A DNA stretch of 20,976 nucleotides from JBLIKP01 sp047635375 (GCA_047635375.1 JBLIKP010000037.1:1-20976), one strand, 5' to 3'; counted from the first letter of the stretch, positions 1 through 7,374 are shown. Numbers and translations: made by a program. Notes: generated by a model from the sequence alone, not told the origin.

Positions 1-274
1 CCCAGCGTTTAGGAATGGCGGTAAATGGGTCTGGTCCGTAATGATCGGCGTCAAGATAATGTCGAGGAGCTTCTTTAGGGTTTGAATACCTCCGTTTGTC
101 TGGATTTACTGCTCGATCTCTTAGTATAAATATATTCGCCTTGTAAAAACCCAACATTGAATTTGGGAGAGAAAATACAGCAATTTCATTTATTTTTTTG
201 TGAGCCCAAAAGCCCCAGTTTCCAAAAAGAAATGGGCATAAAAGGGTAATTAAGGTTAGGGTAAAGCGTTTCAT
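1..274 (-). CDS. S1/P1 nuclease-like / zinc-dependent phospholipase C-like secreted protein (C-terminus off window)
   Basis: Only the first 91 codons are present; the gene continues beyond base 1. Residues 1-19 form a short signal peptide (basic start, then leucine-rich core). The segment WGFWAHKKINEIAVFSLP follows and resembles the mature N-terminus of the zinc-dependent PLC / S1-P1 superfamily, where the Trp and His help bind the zinc cluster. Further on, RHYLDADHY matches the conserved Asp/His zinc-binding stretch. The likely role is an exported zinc phosphodiesterase, but whether it acts on phospholipid or nucleic acid cannot be told from the fragment. ATG at 274 is the only start compatible with the signal peptide. 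It lies 3 nt after a -7 promoter box and is divergent from the gene at 353. Family assignment is from recalled motifs. Confidence 0.75.
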   Translation of the reverse strand, partial: MKRFTLTLITLLCPFLFGNWGFWAHKKINEIAVFSLPNSMLGFYKANIFILRDRAVNPDKRRYSNPKEAPRHYLDADHYGPDPFTAIPKRW

Positions 275-277
275 ATA

Positions 278-308
278 GAAACTTACCAAGAATCAAGGAA
301 AAATCAAA
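278..308 (-). promoter_or_regulatory. Bacteroidota-type promoter for the leftward zinc-enzyme gene
   Basis: Read on the minus strand there is TTTG (305-308), a 19-nt spacer, then TAAGTTTC (278-285), close to the consensus TTTG / TAnnTTTG. The ATG at 274 follows after only 3 nt, so the transcript is expected to be leaderless or nearly so. The -33 box is 4 bp from the -33 box of the opposite promoter. Confidence 0.65.
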
Positions 309-312
309 TCTC

Positions 313-344
313 TTTGTCAAAAAAAAGTAAAGGGTGTATCTTCG
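313..344 (+). promoter_or_regulatory. Bacteroidota-type promoter for the rightward secreted-protein gene
   Basis: TTTG at 313-316, a 20-nt spacer, then TATCTTCG at 337-344 (consensus TAnnTTTG with one mismatch). The ATG at 353 lies 8 nt downstream, leaving at most a few nucleotides of 5' leader. Confidence 0.65.
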
Positions 345-352
345 CACGACTT

Positions 353-910
353 ATGAAAACTCGCCACCTCAGGATAATTATTCTTGCTGCCACATTGTGC
401 GCAATGGCTACGTCGTTTTCATACGGTCAATACAATAAGTATTTCGATAATTATTTAATGCAGGTTGGTCCCGGATACTTTAATAGAGTAGGGGAAGGGC
501 TTTCTGGTTTTGACACGCGGATTATGTTCCCGGTGAACAAACAGGGTACACAATTTTTCGTGGAGTACTCTCAGCAAGTCCAAACCACATTTATCCCTTA
601 CCATTTAGCGATTAATTCCAACCTGACATTCCTAAAATACCAGCGATTTTACTTGTCGATAATTGTTGGCTTAGGAATTAATTTCACGGACACAGAGGGA
701 CTAACGGCTCCAGTTAACGGGATTCGACTTAACACAGGGGGAGCATTTTCTTATCAAATAAAAGGAGCGACAATTTTTTCTGAACTAAGGTTGGTAAGTA
801 CTAGGGAGCCTAGAATTATAACAGGAATACTTTTTACAATCCCAAAAGAGAAAAAACTCAGAAACCGGCGGTTGAAAAAATGGAACGGTATAAGCTGCCC
901 TGAATTCTAA
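353..910 (+). CDS. Unrecognised secreted protein, possible outer-membrane beta-barrel
   Basis: 185 residues. I do not recognise the family. Residues 1-25 look like a signal peptide: MKTRHLR, then a hydrophobic stretch ending SYG before Gln26. The rest alternates short amphipathic segments rich in Tyr, Phe, Thr and Gly (for example FFVEYSQQVQTTF, FYLSIIVGLGINFTD, GATIFSELRLVS) separated by turns, as in small beta-barrel or porin-like proteins. This is inference from residue pattern. The tail after about residue 160 is basic (KEKKLRNRRLKK). A TTG at 314 in the same frame would add 13 residues, but it lies inside the promoter, so ATG 353 is preferred. The gene is divergent from the zinc-enzyme gene, sharing a promoter region of about 80 bp. 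Confidence 0.6.
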   Translation: MKTRHLRIIILAATLCAMATSFSYGQYNKYFDNYLMQVGPGYFNRVGEGLSGFDTRIMFPVNKQGTQFFVEYSQQVQTTFIPYHLAINSNLTFLKYQRFYLSIIVGLGINFTDTEGLTAPVNGIRLNTGGAFSYQIKGATIFSELRLVSTREPRIITGILFTIPKEKKLRNRRLKKWNGISCPEF

Positions 911-941
911 TTTGAGATATCACCCGAATTCGCTAATTTAG
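911..941 (+). promoter_or_regulatory. Bacteroidota-type promoter for the Mpo1-like gene
   Basis: TTTG at 911-914, exactly 19 nt, then TAATTTAG at 934-941. The same -7 sequence and spacing recur at the minus-strand promoter 14665-14695. The ATG at 962 is 20 nt downstream. Confidence 0.6.
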
Positions 942-961
942 TATCAAACAAAATCTAAACA

Positions 962-1426
962 ATGCGTGAAATCGATCGGTTATTTGAAAAATACGGTGAA
1001 AGCCATCAGAATAAATTCAATAAAATCATTCATTGGATATTTGTCCCACTAATCGTCCTTAGTTTATTAGGTCTATGCTGGAGCATTCCTTTTCCTGAAA
1101 TTATACCAGGATTCCCATACATTAATGTGGCCACCTTTGTGGTGATATTTGCCTTTATCTTCTACATACGACTTTCTGTGCCTTTAGCAATAGTTATGTT
1201 GTTCCTTATTGGCGGAGGAGTTTGTTTGATTGAAATTGTTTATCAAAGTGAATATCCTTTATGGCTTGTGTCGCTGGGGGTGTTTGTTGTTTCTTGGGTG
1301 TTTCAGTTTGTAGGCCATGAAGTTGAAGGTAAGAAACCATCTTTTATTGATGATCTAAAGTTCCTGCTTGTAGGCCCCATATGGTTGCTGCACTTTCTTT
1401 TCAAGAAACTAGGATTAAAATATTAG
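962..1426 (+). CDS. Mpo1/DUF962-like membrane protein
   Basis: 154 residues, close to the size of the family. It begins with the signature YGESHQNKFNKIIHWIFVP (His15, His24), continues with several hydrophobic helices (about 25-41, 56-69, 71-92, 99-117), and ends with FVGHEVEGKKPSF (His119) and GPIWLL. In yeast, Mpo1 is an Fe(II)-dependent dioxygenase of 2-hydroxy fatty acid alpha-oxidation, and the spaced histidines are the metal ligands. Bacterial members are mostly uncharacterised, so a lipid-oxidation role here is an inference. The protein should sit in the inner membrane. It has its own promoter at 911-941, and no clear terminator follows before the transporter gene. Confidence 0.8.
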   Translation: MREIDRLFEKYGESHQNKFNKIIHWIFVPLIVLSLLGLCWSIPFPEIIPGFPYINVATFVVIFAFIFYIRLSVPLAIVMLFLIGGGVCLIEIVYQSEYPLWLVSLGVFVVSWVFQFVGHEVEGKKPSFIDDLKFLLVGPIWLLHFLFKKLGLKY

Positions 1427-1527
1427 TAAATAGCGCAATCAATATTCGGTATTAATAAGGTTGTAAAGCCAATGTTTGTTCGGTTTTTTTCGTGAAATAG
1501 GTCAAAATTTTATACTTTCCCGACTTT

Positions 1528-1535
1528 TAATTTTG
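1528..1535 (+). promoter_or_regulatory. Candidate -7 element for the AGCS transporter gene
   Basis: TAATTTTG at 1528-1535 matches TAnnTTTG perfectly, 21 nt before the ATG at 1557. No good TTTG occurs at the expected upstream distance (only a T-rich stretch near 1508-1511), so this is a partial promoter call. Confidence 0.4.
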
Positions 1536-1556
1536 AATCGAAATCTAACTGGTCTT

Positions 1557-3110
1557 ATGCGTAGAATATTACTTGCAATTTTTGCACTATTTACTCCAAT
1601 TTTAACATTCGCTCAGTCATCAGGCAGTACAATTGATGATAAAATCAACGAATTTTTTACCCCTATTTCTGATTTAATCGGGCGGATTATTTTTATCGCC
1701 TTTGATTTTACAATTGGCGGTTATGACATTTCAATTCCCTTTGTTGTGGTATGGCTGGTGTCTGGGGCAATTTTATTTACACTTTATTTTAGATTTATCA
1801 ATTTCCGTGGCTTTAGATTAGCCATTGATATTGTACGTGGTAAATACACAGATCCTAATGATAAAGGAGAGGTAAACCACTTTCAAGCGTTAACCACTGC
1901 ACTTTCTGGTACAGTAGGGTTAGGAAACATTGCGGGTGTTGCAATTGCAATTACCATCGGTGGACCAGGAGCAACATTTTGGATGATTGTTGCCGGACTA
2001 TTAGGGATGAGTACCAAGTTTGTAGAATGTACACTTGGTGTAAAATATAGAAACATTGATGCTGATGGCCGTGTATTCGGTGGCCCCATGTATTACCTAA
2101 GTAAAGGTTTCGCCGATTTAAAAATGACCATTGGTGGTGAAGAAAAAAGCTACGGAAAAATGGGTAAGGTACTGGCTGTGATTTTTGCAATTGCCTGTAT
2201 CGGAGCTTCTTTTGGAGGTGGAAACATGTTCCAAGTGAATCAGGCTTTCCAACAATTCCAAAGTTTACCATTTATGGAAGGAACTTGGCTTTCTGCTAAC
2301 GGATGGGTTTTCGGGATAATCATTTCTGTTCTAGTGGCAATCGTAATTATTGGTGGTATCAAATCCATTGCTAAGGTTACTGATAAGATTGTACCATTTA
2401 TGTGTTTGATTTATGTAATTGCTGCCTTAGTTGTTTTAGGAGCTAACTTCATGGAGATTCCTGCAGCCTTTGGTGAAATATTTAGAGGAGCATTTGCTCC
2501 AACCGCAATTGGTGGTGGTATTGTCGGGGTATTAATTACCGGTTTCCAACGTGCTGCCTTTAGTAACGAAGCTGGTGTCGGATCTGCATCTATTGCTCAC
2601 GCTGCGGTAAAAACAAAACACCCAGTAAGTGAAGGTCTTGTGGCTATTTTAGAGCCTTTCATTGATACTGTAGTAGTTTGTACTATGACAGCCTTGGTAA
2701 TTGTAATTACTGGTAAATATAACGACCCTACAGTGACTGACGGAATCGCCTTGACTTCAAGTGCGTTTGAAACGGTTATTTCATGGTTCCCTTACCTATT
2801 AACCTTCGCGGTATTATTGTTTGCATTCTCAACAATGGTTAGCTGGTCTTATTATGGTGTTCAAGCTTGGGCTTACCTTTTCGGAAAGTCTAAAACAGCT
2901 GAGTATATCTATAAACTTATTTTCTGCTTATTCATCGTAGTTGGTGCTGCAGCAAGTTTAGGCCCTGTTATTGCTTTTTCTGATTACATGATTTTCTTTA
3001 TGAGTTTCCCGAACGTATTCGGATTAATATTTTTAGCACCTGTAGTTAAGAATGAACTCAATACTTATCTTAGGAAGATCAAATCCGGAGAGATTAAGAC
3101 TTTTAAATAA
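1557..3110 (+). CDS. Sodium:alanine (AGCS family) amino-acid symporter
   Basis: 517 residues, a polytopic inner-membrane carrier that couples Na+ to uptake of alanine, glycine or related amino acids. Family hallmarks are TALSGTVGLGNIAGVA in the first core helix, FGGPMYYLSKG, and NEAGVGSASIAHAA, followed by further helices to the C-terminus. Start: the frame is open back to a TTG at 1476, but the ATG at 1557 follows a -7-like box and begins a credible N-terminus. It is odd that residues 1-20 (MRRILLAIFALFTPILTFAQ) look like a cleavable signal peptide ahead of the first core helix. A strong terminator follows immediately. The exact substrate cannot be read from the sequence. Confidence 0.93.
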   Translation: MRRILLAIFALFTPILTFAQSSGSTIDDKINEFFTPISDLIGRIIFIAFDFTIGGYDISIPFVVVWLVSGAILFTLYFRFINFRGFRLAIDIVRGKYTDPNDKGEVNHFQALTTALSGTVGLGNIAGVAIAITIGGPGATFWMIVAGLLGMSTKFVECTLGVKYRNIDADGRVFGGPMYYLSKGFADLKMTIGGEEKSYGKMGKVLAVIFAIACIGASFGGGNMFQVNQAFQQFQSLPFMEGTWLSANGWVFGIIISVLVAIVIIGGIKSIAKVTDKIVPFMCLIYVIAALVVLGANFMEIPAAFGEIFRGAFAPTAIGGGIVGVLITGFQRAAFSNEAGVGSASIAHAAVKTKHPVSEGLVAILEPFIDTVVVCTMTALVIVITGKYNDPTVTDGIALTSSAFETVISWFPYLLTFAVLLFAFSTMVSWSYYGVQAWAYLFGKSKTAEYIYKLIFCLFIVVGAAASLGPVIAFSDYMIFFMSFPNVFGLIFLAPVVKNELNTYLRKIKSGEIKTFK

Positions 3111-3120
3111 AGTCAAAACT

Positions 3121-3148
3121 AAGCCACCGAATTCCGGTGGCTTTTTTT
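3121..3148 (+). terminator. Rho-independent terminator after the AGCS transporter
   Basis: Perfect 9-bp stem AAGCCACCG / CGGTGGCTT (3121-3129 with 3135-3143), loop AATTC, followed by an unbroken T run to 3148. It lies 10 nt after the stop codon and 11 nt before the next ATG, so the NSS transporter depends on read-through or a promoter I cannot see. Confidence 0.92.
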
Positions 3149-3159
3149 ATTGAAAAATT

Positions 3160-4797
3160 ATGAGCAAAAGTGCTGATGGTTGGGGGTCTCGCGTTGGACT
3201 TATTTTGGCAATGGCAGGTAACGCTGTTGGTTTAGGTAACTTTTTAAGGTTTCCTGTGCAAGCTGTCCAGAACGGCGGTGGTGCATTTATTATTCCCTAT
3301 CTCGTCTCGTTCCTGTTAATGGGACTGCCCCTTTTATGGGTAGAATGGAGCATGGGCCGTTTCGGCGGGAAATTTGGTAACCATTCAACACCTTTCATTC
3401 TTGATAATGTAACAAAGAAATCCCTTTGGAAGTATTTCGGAGTATTTGGGGTATTTACAAACCTTGGGGTAATATCATACTATACTTACATTGAATCTTG
3501 GACATTAGCTTATGTTTGGTATTCCATTAAAGGGGCTTTTGTTGGGTTAGATTCAACCCAAGTTGGAGCATTCTTTGATACTTATGTGGATGTCGCTGGG
3601 AACGACGGACTAGTTAACTTTCCTGTAGTAGCCTTTGGTTTTTTCTTTGTAACACTTGCCATTAACATCTGGATCTTATCAAAAGGAATGAGTGGTGGAA
3701 TTGAGAAGGCTGCTAAAATAGCGATGCCGCTTCTTCTTGTTTTTGGAGGATTCCTAGCATTTAGAAGTTTTACCATCGGTTCGACCGGACTATGTGATAC
3801 CTGTAGCACGTATGAAGGTCTTAGCTTTCTTTGGACTCCCCAATACGATTCATTAACCGATCCTAAAGTTTGGCTGGCTGCAGCCGGACAAATATTCTTT
3901 ACACTTAGTGTAGGGATGGGGACGATACAATGTTATACTTCATATCTCAGTGAAAAAGATGATGTGGCGCTGAATGCAATGAGCGCCGGATGGATGAACG
4001 AATTCGTTGAAATCGTTCTTGGAGCATCTGTTGTTATCCCTATTGCAGTAGGTTACTTAGGGATAGATTGGATTAAAGATCCTGCGAATGCAAACTTTAT
4101 GATGGCATTTAAAACAATGCCTACTTTGTTTCAAAACTGGGGCCCTACATTAGGCGTTGTCGCGGGTGTTGCCTGGTTCGGACTGCTTTTCTTTGCAGGT
4201 ATAACCTCGTCATTAGCCATGGGAACTCCTTGGATGGGATTCATGAAAGATGAATTTAATTGGAGTAATAATAAGTCTGCAATAACCCTTGGGATTTTAG
4301 TGTTCTTACTAGCCTTGCCGCCAATATTATTCTTTGGTCAAGGAGTTTTTGACGAGTATGACTTCTGGACAGGGACAGTCTCGCTAGTGATTTTCGCCTT
4401 TGTAGAGGTTATTCTATATGCATGGGTATTTGGAATTGACAATGCCTGGGATGAAGTTACAATGGGAGCCGATATTAAAGTCCCGATAGTCTATAAATAC
4501 ATAACCAAGTATGTCACTCCATTATTTATTGGTTGGGTACTTGTAAGTAGTTTCTTTAAGCCTGTCGGCGGATTTGGAGCTGTCTTCAGTGGTGAGGTGC
4601 CTTTCCGTTTTGCGCCAGACAGCGTAGTGGGGCAAATGTTCCATATAGGAATCGAGGACTCCCGATGGTTCATTGATGGAGAAATTCAATCTCTATTTAT
4701 TGTAGATATGTCTCGATTGGTGCTTTTGTTACTTTTTGTGGGCTTATGTGTTATGGTGAAATTAGCTTCCAATCGTCGTAAAAAAATGTTAAATTAG
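3160..4797 (+). CDS. LeuT-type sodium-dependent amino-acid transporter (NSS/SNF family)
   Basis: 545 residues, slightly longer than LeuT. The N-terminus (LILAMAGNAVGLGNFLRFP, residues 14-32) closely matches LeuT helix 1, including Asn21, Asn27 and Arg30 at the same numbers. Asn27 is a Na+ ligand and Arg30 an extracellular gate residue in LeuT. The substrate-site region YYTYIESWT (helix 3), GQIFFTLSVGMG (helix 6) and FFAGITSSLAM (helix 8, with the Na+-site serines) are all present. The C-terminal region carries an extra segment and a last helix before a basic tail (NRRKK), suggesting 12 rather than 11 helices. The likely role is Na+-driven uptake of a neutral amino acid, perhaps methionine or another hydrophobic one given the small-subunit-like gene that follows. 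No Shine-Dalgarno sequence is visible. Confidence 0.94.
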   Translation: MSKSADGWGSRVGLILAMAGNAVGLGNFLRFPVQAVQNGGGAFIIPYLVSFLLMGLPLLWVEWSMGRFGGKFGNHSTPFILDNVTKKSLWKYFGVFGVFTNLGVISYYTYIESWTLAYVWYSIKGAFVGLDSTQVGAFFDTYVDVAGNDGLVNFPVVAFGFFFVTLAINIWILSKGMSGGIEKAAKIAMPLLLVFGGFLAFRSFTIGSTGLCDTCSTYEGLSFLWTPQYDSLTDPKVWLAAAGQIFFTLSVGMGTIQCYTSYLSEKDDVALNAMSAGWMNEFVEIVLGASVVIPIAVGYLGIDWIKDPANANFMMAFKTMPTLFQNWGPTLGVVAGVAWFGLLFFAGITSSLAMGTPWMGFMKDEFNWSNNKSAITLGILVFLLALPPILFFGQGVFDEYDFWTGTVSLVIFAFVEVILYAWVFGIDNAWDEVTMGADIKVPIVYKYITKYVTPLFIGWVLVSSFFKPVGGFGAVFSGEVPFRFAPDSVVGQMFHIGIEDSRWFIDGEIQSLFIVDMSRLVLLLLFVGLCVMVKLASNRRKKMLN

Positions 4798-4801
4798 TCC
4801 T

Positions 4802-4921
4802 ATGGAACCCTCAGCATTAATTTTAATGATTGTGGTGCAGGTGTCAGTTGCCTGTATTACTGGATACTTTTTTTATAAAGTATTAACAGTTAAACCAAAA
4901 AAAGAAGAATCCGAGAATTAG
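4802..4921 (+). CDS. Small single-TM protein, probable NSS transporter small subunit (MetS-type)
   Basis: 39 residues starting MEPSALILMIVVQVSVACI. There is one hydrophobic helix (about residues 5-28) followed by a charged tail KPKKEESEN. It starts 4 bp after the NSS transporter stop, so the two are surely co-transcribed. Known small subunits of NSS transporters (the MetS partner of Corynebacterium MetP) are similarly short, begin with a few polar residues and an Ser-Ala-(Ile/Leu)-(Ile/Leu)-Met type stretch, and are encoded directly after the large subunit. By analogy this would be a membrane partner needed for stability or activity of the transporter. The sequence match is from memory of the family; position and topology are directly visible. 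Automated gene callers easily miss it. Confidence 0.75.
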   Translation: MEPSALILMIVVQVSVACITGYFFYKVLTVKPKKEESEN

Positions 4922-4928
4922 AATCCGA

Positions 4929-4947
4929 GCGAGTAAACTTTACTCGC
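4929..4947 (+). promoter_or_regulatory. Hairpin at the ribosome-entry region of the HhH gene
   Basis: Inverted repeat GCGAGTA / TACTCGC (4929-4935 with 4941-4947, loop AACTT). It ends 1 nt before the ATG at 4949. No T run follows, so it is not a classic terminator. It could be a 3'-end stabiliser for the transporter mRNA, or could occlude translation initiation of the next gene. Confidence 0.55.
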
Positions 4948-4948
4948 C

Positions 4949-5875
4949 ATGATAAACTTTATTAAATCTTATTTTAGATGTACCAAAAGGGAGGCACGAG
5001 GAAATCTTGTGGCCTTCCTTTTTTTGTTATTAACCGTCGGTTATACTTGGTATAAAAGGGCCACTTATGTGTCTCCCTTTGCTGCCGATAAAGATCTCCT
5101 TGTCTTGGTTGACTCTCTTGGCAATTTGGAAAATGACAGGAATATGGAGTCTTTGCTATCCGGTAATATTTCCAAAAGAAAAGGCGTCGTTTTAAAGCCA
5201 TTTAACCCTAATACAGCGCCAAAAGAAGAGTTAGCGACTCTTGGGTTTAATAAAAAGCAAATAGGCCAAATCGAGGCTTATCGTAAGGCAGGAGGGAAGT
5301 TTTATAAGGCACAAGATTTAAGCAAGATTTATTCTATTAACGATTCCCAATACAGGGATTGGGAGCCATTTATCACAATCCCAAAGCCTCAAAAAGAATA
5401 CTTATCCAACGGATCTAGCTGGGAAAAGGGAATTGTAAAAACTAATGTGCCCAAAAAAGACCAAAAACCAATTGACATAAACCTTGCCGACAGTCTTGAA
5501 TTAATAGAGCTTCCTGGAATAGGTCCCTTTTATGCATCACGAATTTTGAAGTTTAGAAATAAACTAGGAGGTTTTTATTCAAAAGATCAACTTGATGAAG
5601 TTTATGGAATAAAACCTGATGTCTCCCAAAATTTGAAAAAAATTGTGACCATAAATGGAATAGTGAAATCTATAAAAATTAACCAATCAGATTATGATGG
5701 ATTGAAAGGCCACCCATACATTGATGGGAAAATGGCTGGGAGAATATTAAGGCATATTAAACATAACGGCCCATTGGTGGAGTCAGACTTCTTGGCCATG
5801 GCGGGAATGGACTCGGCTAAGGTGCAAAAGGTGCTTCCATACCTAAGTTGGGAGGTTGCACAGATTGTTCCCTGA
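4949..5875 (+). CDS. Membrane-anchored helix-hairpin-helix (ComEA-like) protein
   Basis: 308 residues. The N-terminus is basic (FRCTKREARGN), followed by one TM helix at about 19-34, so the rest is probably periplasmic. Three HhH-type units can be seen. Residues 84-144 start FNPNTAPKEELATLGF. Residues 175-236 start INLADSLELIELPGIGPFYA and carry the best GIG hairpin. Residues 242-302 are more divergent and end VLPYLSW. The second unit matches the ComEA/HhH pattern of binding DNA non-specifically through its Gly-rich hairpin. ComEA proteins take up DNA in competent bacteria, but the Bacteroidota triple-repeat form has no role I can name. The stop at 5875 lies inside the convergent OstA-like gene. 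Confidence 0.8.
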   Translation: MINFIKSYFRCTKREARGNLVAFLFLLLTVGYTWYKRATYVSPFAADKDLLVLVDSLGNLENDRNMESLLSGNISKRKGVVLKPFNPNTAPKEELATLGFNKKQIGQIEAYRKAGGKFYKAQDLSKIYSINDSQYRDWEPFITIPKPQKEYLSNGSSWEKGIVKTNVPKKDQKPIDINLADSLELIELPGIGPFYASRILKFRNKLGGFYSKDQLDEVYGIKPDVSQNLKKIVTINGIVKSIKINQSDYDGLKGHPYIDGKMAGRILRHIKHNGPLVESDFLAMAGMDSAKVQKVLPYLSWEVAQIVP

Positions 5876-7370
5876 AAATATCATCTCTTGAAATAGGTTT
5901 TTCGGCCATTCTCCAGTTAAACCCACGTAGCATTAATTCTTGTGGACTAATCTGCTCTAAGGGGTAGAATAATGCGTCGGGTTGGGTGATGAAGGTGATT
6001 TGACTCGCCCTATTGTCTTTAAACTTTATAATCATACTGCTGCATTCAGACTGATTTACTCCTATGTATGCACCACTATCTTCTCGGGCATAATAAACGC
6101 TCTGACCGTTACCTTCAACAAAAAGTTTAGTGAACTGATTGTTTTTAAAGAATCCTTCCATATTTCGGCCTCTAATTTGGTTGAAACGATTTTTATCTTC
6201 CTCCTCAGGGTAAATTACAAAAGCCTCTGAATTAAGGTAAAGCTTATGCATTTTGCCGTTTTTCAATTTTATTTGGATAGTATCTCCAGATAGTTGAGAC
6301 CCTTCTATCCATAAAACAGGCGTACCAAAACAATTTAAAACGGAATCTTTCGAATTAAATGTTAAACTATCGGCGGAAGCCTGAAAGTCATCTTTAAACA
6401 TTTTAACATGATGAAAGGCTCTAACTCGACGGACCTCCATGGTGTCATTTCTTTCTTTAAAGGAAAACATAGTATCGCCATGGATGAAAAGTGAGTCTCC
6501 CTCGATTAATGCAATTAATAAGGCACTGTCAATGACAAGTACTTCTTCATTTTTTTCGTTGTAACGGGCGTAATGGCCCTTTAGTAAAATTTGCTCGGCG
6601 GTGTCCCTGAAAGTAATGTTTCCAAAAGCCATCCCAATTCCTGTAAACTTATTATAAACCAGACTGTCCCCGTATAATTCTTGAGCTCCACTTTTGAAAT
6701 TTGCGTTTTTTCCAAATCGGCTTTGTCCAGTTGCGCTGTTGTAATACCCTTTTTCGCAATATAGAATCTCGTTATTCCCGACAATATTTGTTGGGCCGTA
6801 AAACCAAGAGGTCTCCGCTGTGGTGTTGTATTTTAGCGTGTCGCAAGTAATTCTATACTCGGGGTTTTTCAGGACTACACTATCTTTGAAAAATGCATTG
6901 TTTTCATTTGCATAGTAATATCCTGTTTTACTTGTAAGTACATTGTCTTTGTCCACCAGCATTCCACCATTGTAATATTGACCGGCTTGAGTGTCGGTGC
7001 GGTAATTTAATCGGTTGGTGGTAAGTACTCCACGTTCGTCGCGTAGGGTGATATTGTCGAAAAGTTCGGCTAAATAGGTGTTTCCGTCATAATTCAATCG
7101 GTCGGCTGTGATTCTTACACCGCCCACTTGAAGGATTCGGACTCTTCCTACAGCTTTTAATTTATTGTTTCTGCTATCCAAGATTGCGGTGTCGCACCAG
7201 AGGGTCACATCGTCTTGCTTAAATTGGCAATTTCCGATAACCCTTTTTAACTCTCCAGAATCAGTCTTAAATCCTTCAAGAAAGTTTCCGGAGACAATTT
7301 CAACTTTGGTTTTCTGACAAAAAACACTCAAGGGTAGAATAAGAAAGAAGATTAATCCGATTTTTTTCAC
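5817..7370 (-). CDS. OstA/LptA-like periplasmic protein (outer-membrane LPS transport family)
   Basis: 517 residues with a signal peptide (MKKIGLIFFLILPLSVFC, then Gln19). The mature part has repeated beta-strand units of the OstA/LptA type. Typical segments are VTLWCDTAILDSRNNKLKAV, VRITADRLNYDGNT, YRITCDTLKYNTT and AQELYGDSLVYNK, where 'D.L.Y' strands recur as in the LptA/LptD beta-jellyroll. Such proteins bridge LPS from inner to outer membrane. In Bacteroidota this longer stand-alone form is usually annotated 'OstA-like'. The start is GTG at 7370; no upstream alternative suits the signal peptide. A TATTTTTG box sits 4 nt upstream. It is divergent from tilS, and its last 59 bp overlap the convergent HhH gene. 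Confidence 0.88.
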   Translation of the reverse strand: MKKIGLIFFLILPLSVFCQKTKVEIVSGNFLEGFKTDSGELKRVIGNCQFKQDDVTLWCDTAILDSRNNKLKAVGRVRILQVGGVRITADRLNYDGNTYLAELFDNITLRDERGVLTTNRLNYRTDTQAGQYYNGGMLVDKDNVLTSKTGYYYANENNAFFKDSVVLKNPEYRITCDTLKYNTTAETSWFYGPTNIVGNNEILYCEKGYYNSATGQSRFGKNANFKSGAQELYGDSLVYNKFTGIGMAFGNITFRDTAEQILLKGHYARYNEKNEEVLVIDSALLIALIEGDSLFIHGDTMFSFKERNDTMEVRRVRAFHHVKMFKDDFQASADSLTFNSKDSVLNCFGTPVLWIEGSQLSGDTIQIKLKNGKMHKLYLNSEAFVIYPEEEDKNRFNQIRGRNMEGFFKNNQFTKLFVEGNGQSVYYAREDSGAYIGVNQSECSSMIIKFKDNRASQITFITQPDALFYPLEQISPQELMLRGFNWRMAEKPISRDDIFREQSVQPPNLGMEAPFAP

Positions 7371-7374
7371 GTCT

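Noticed and set aside
314..352. TTG at 314 as start of the secreted-protein gene
   Set aside because: It lies within the -33 box of the promoter and would put a polar extension before the signal peptide.
1883..2271. Two minus-strand frames inside the AGCS transporter gene
   Set aside because: They lie antisense to a fully conserved transporter core, lack promoters or start context, and their protein sequences resemble nothing known.
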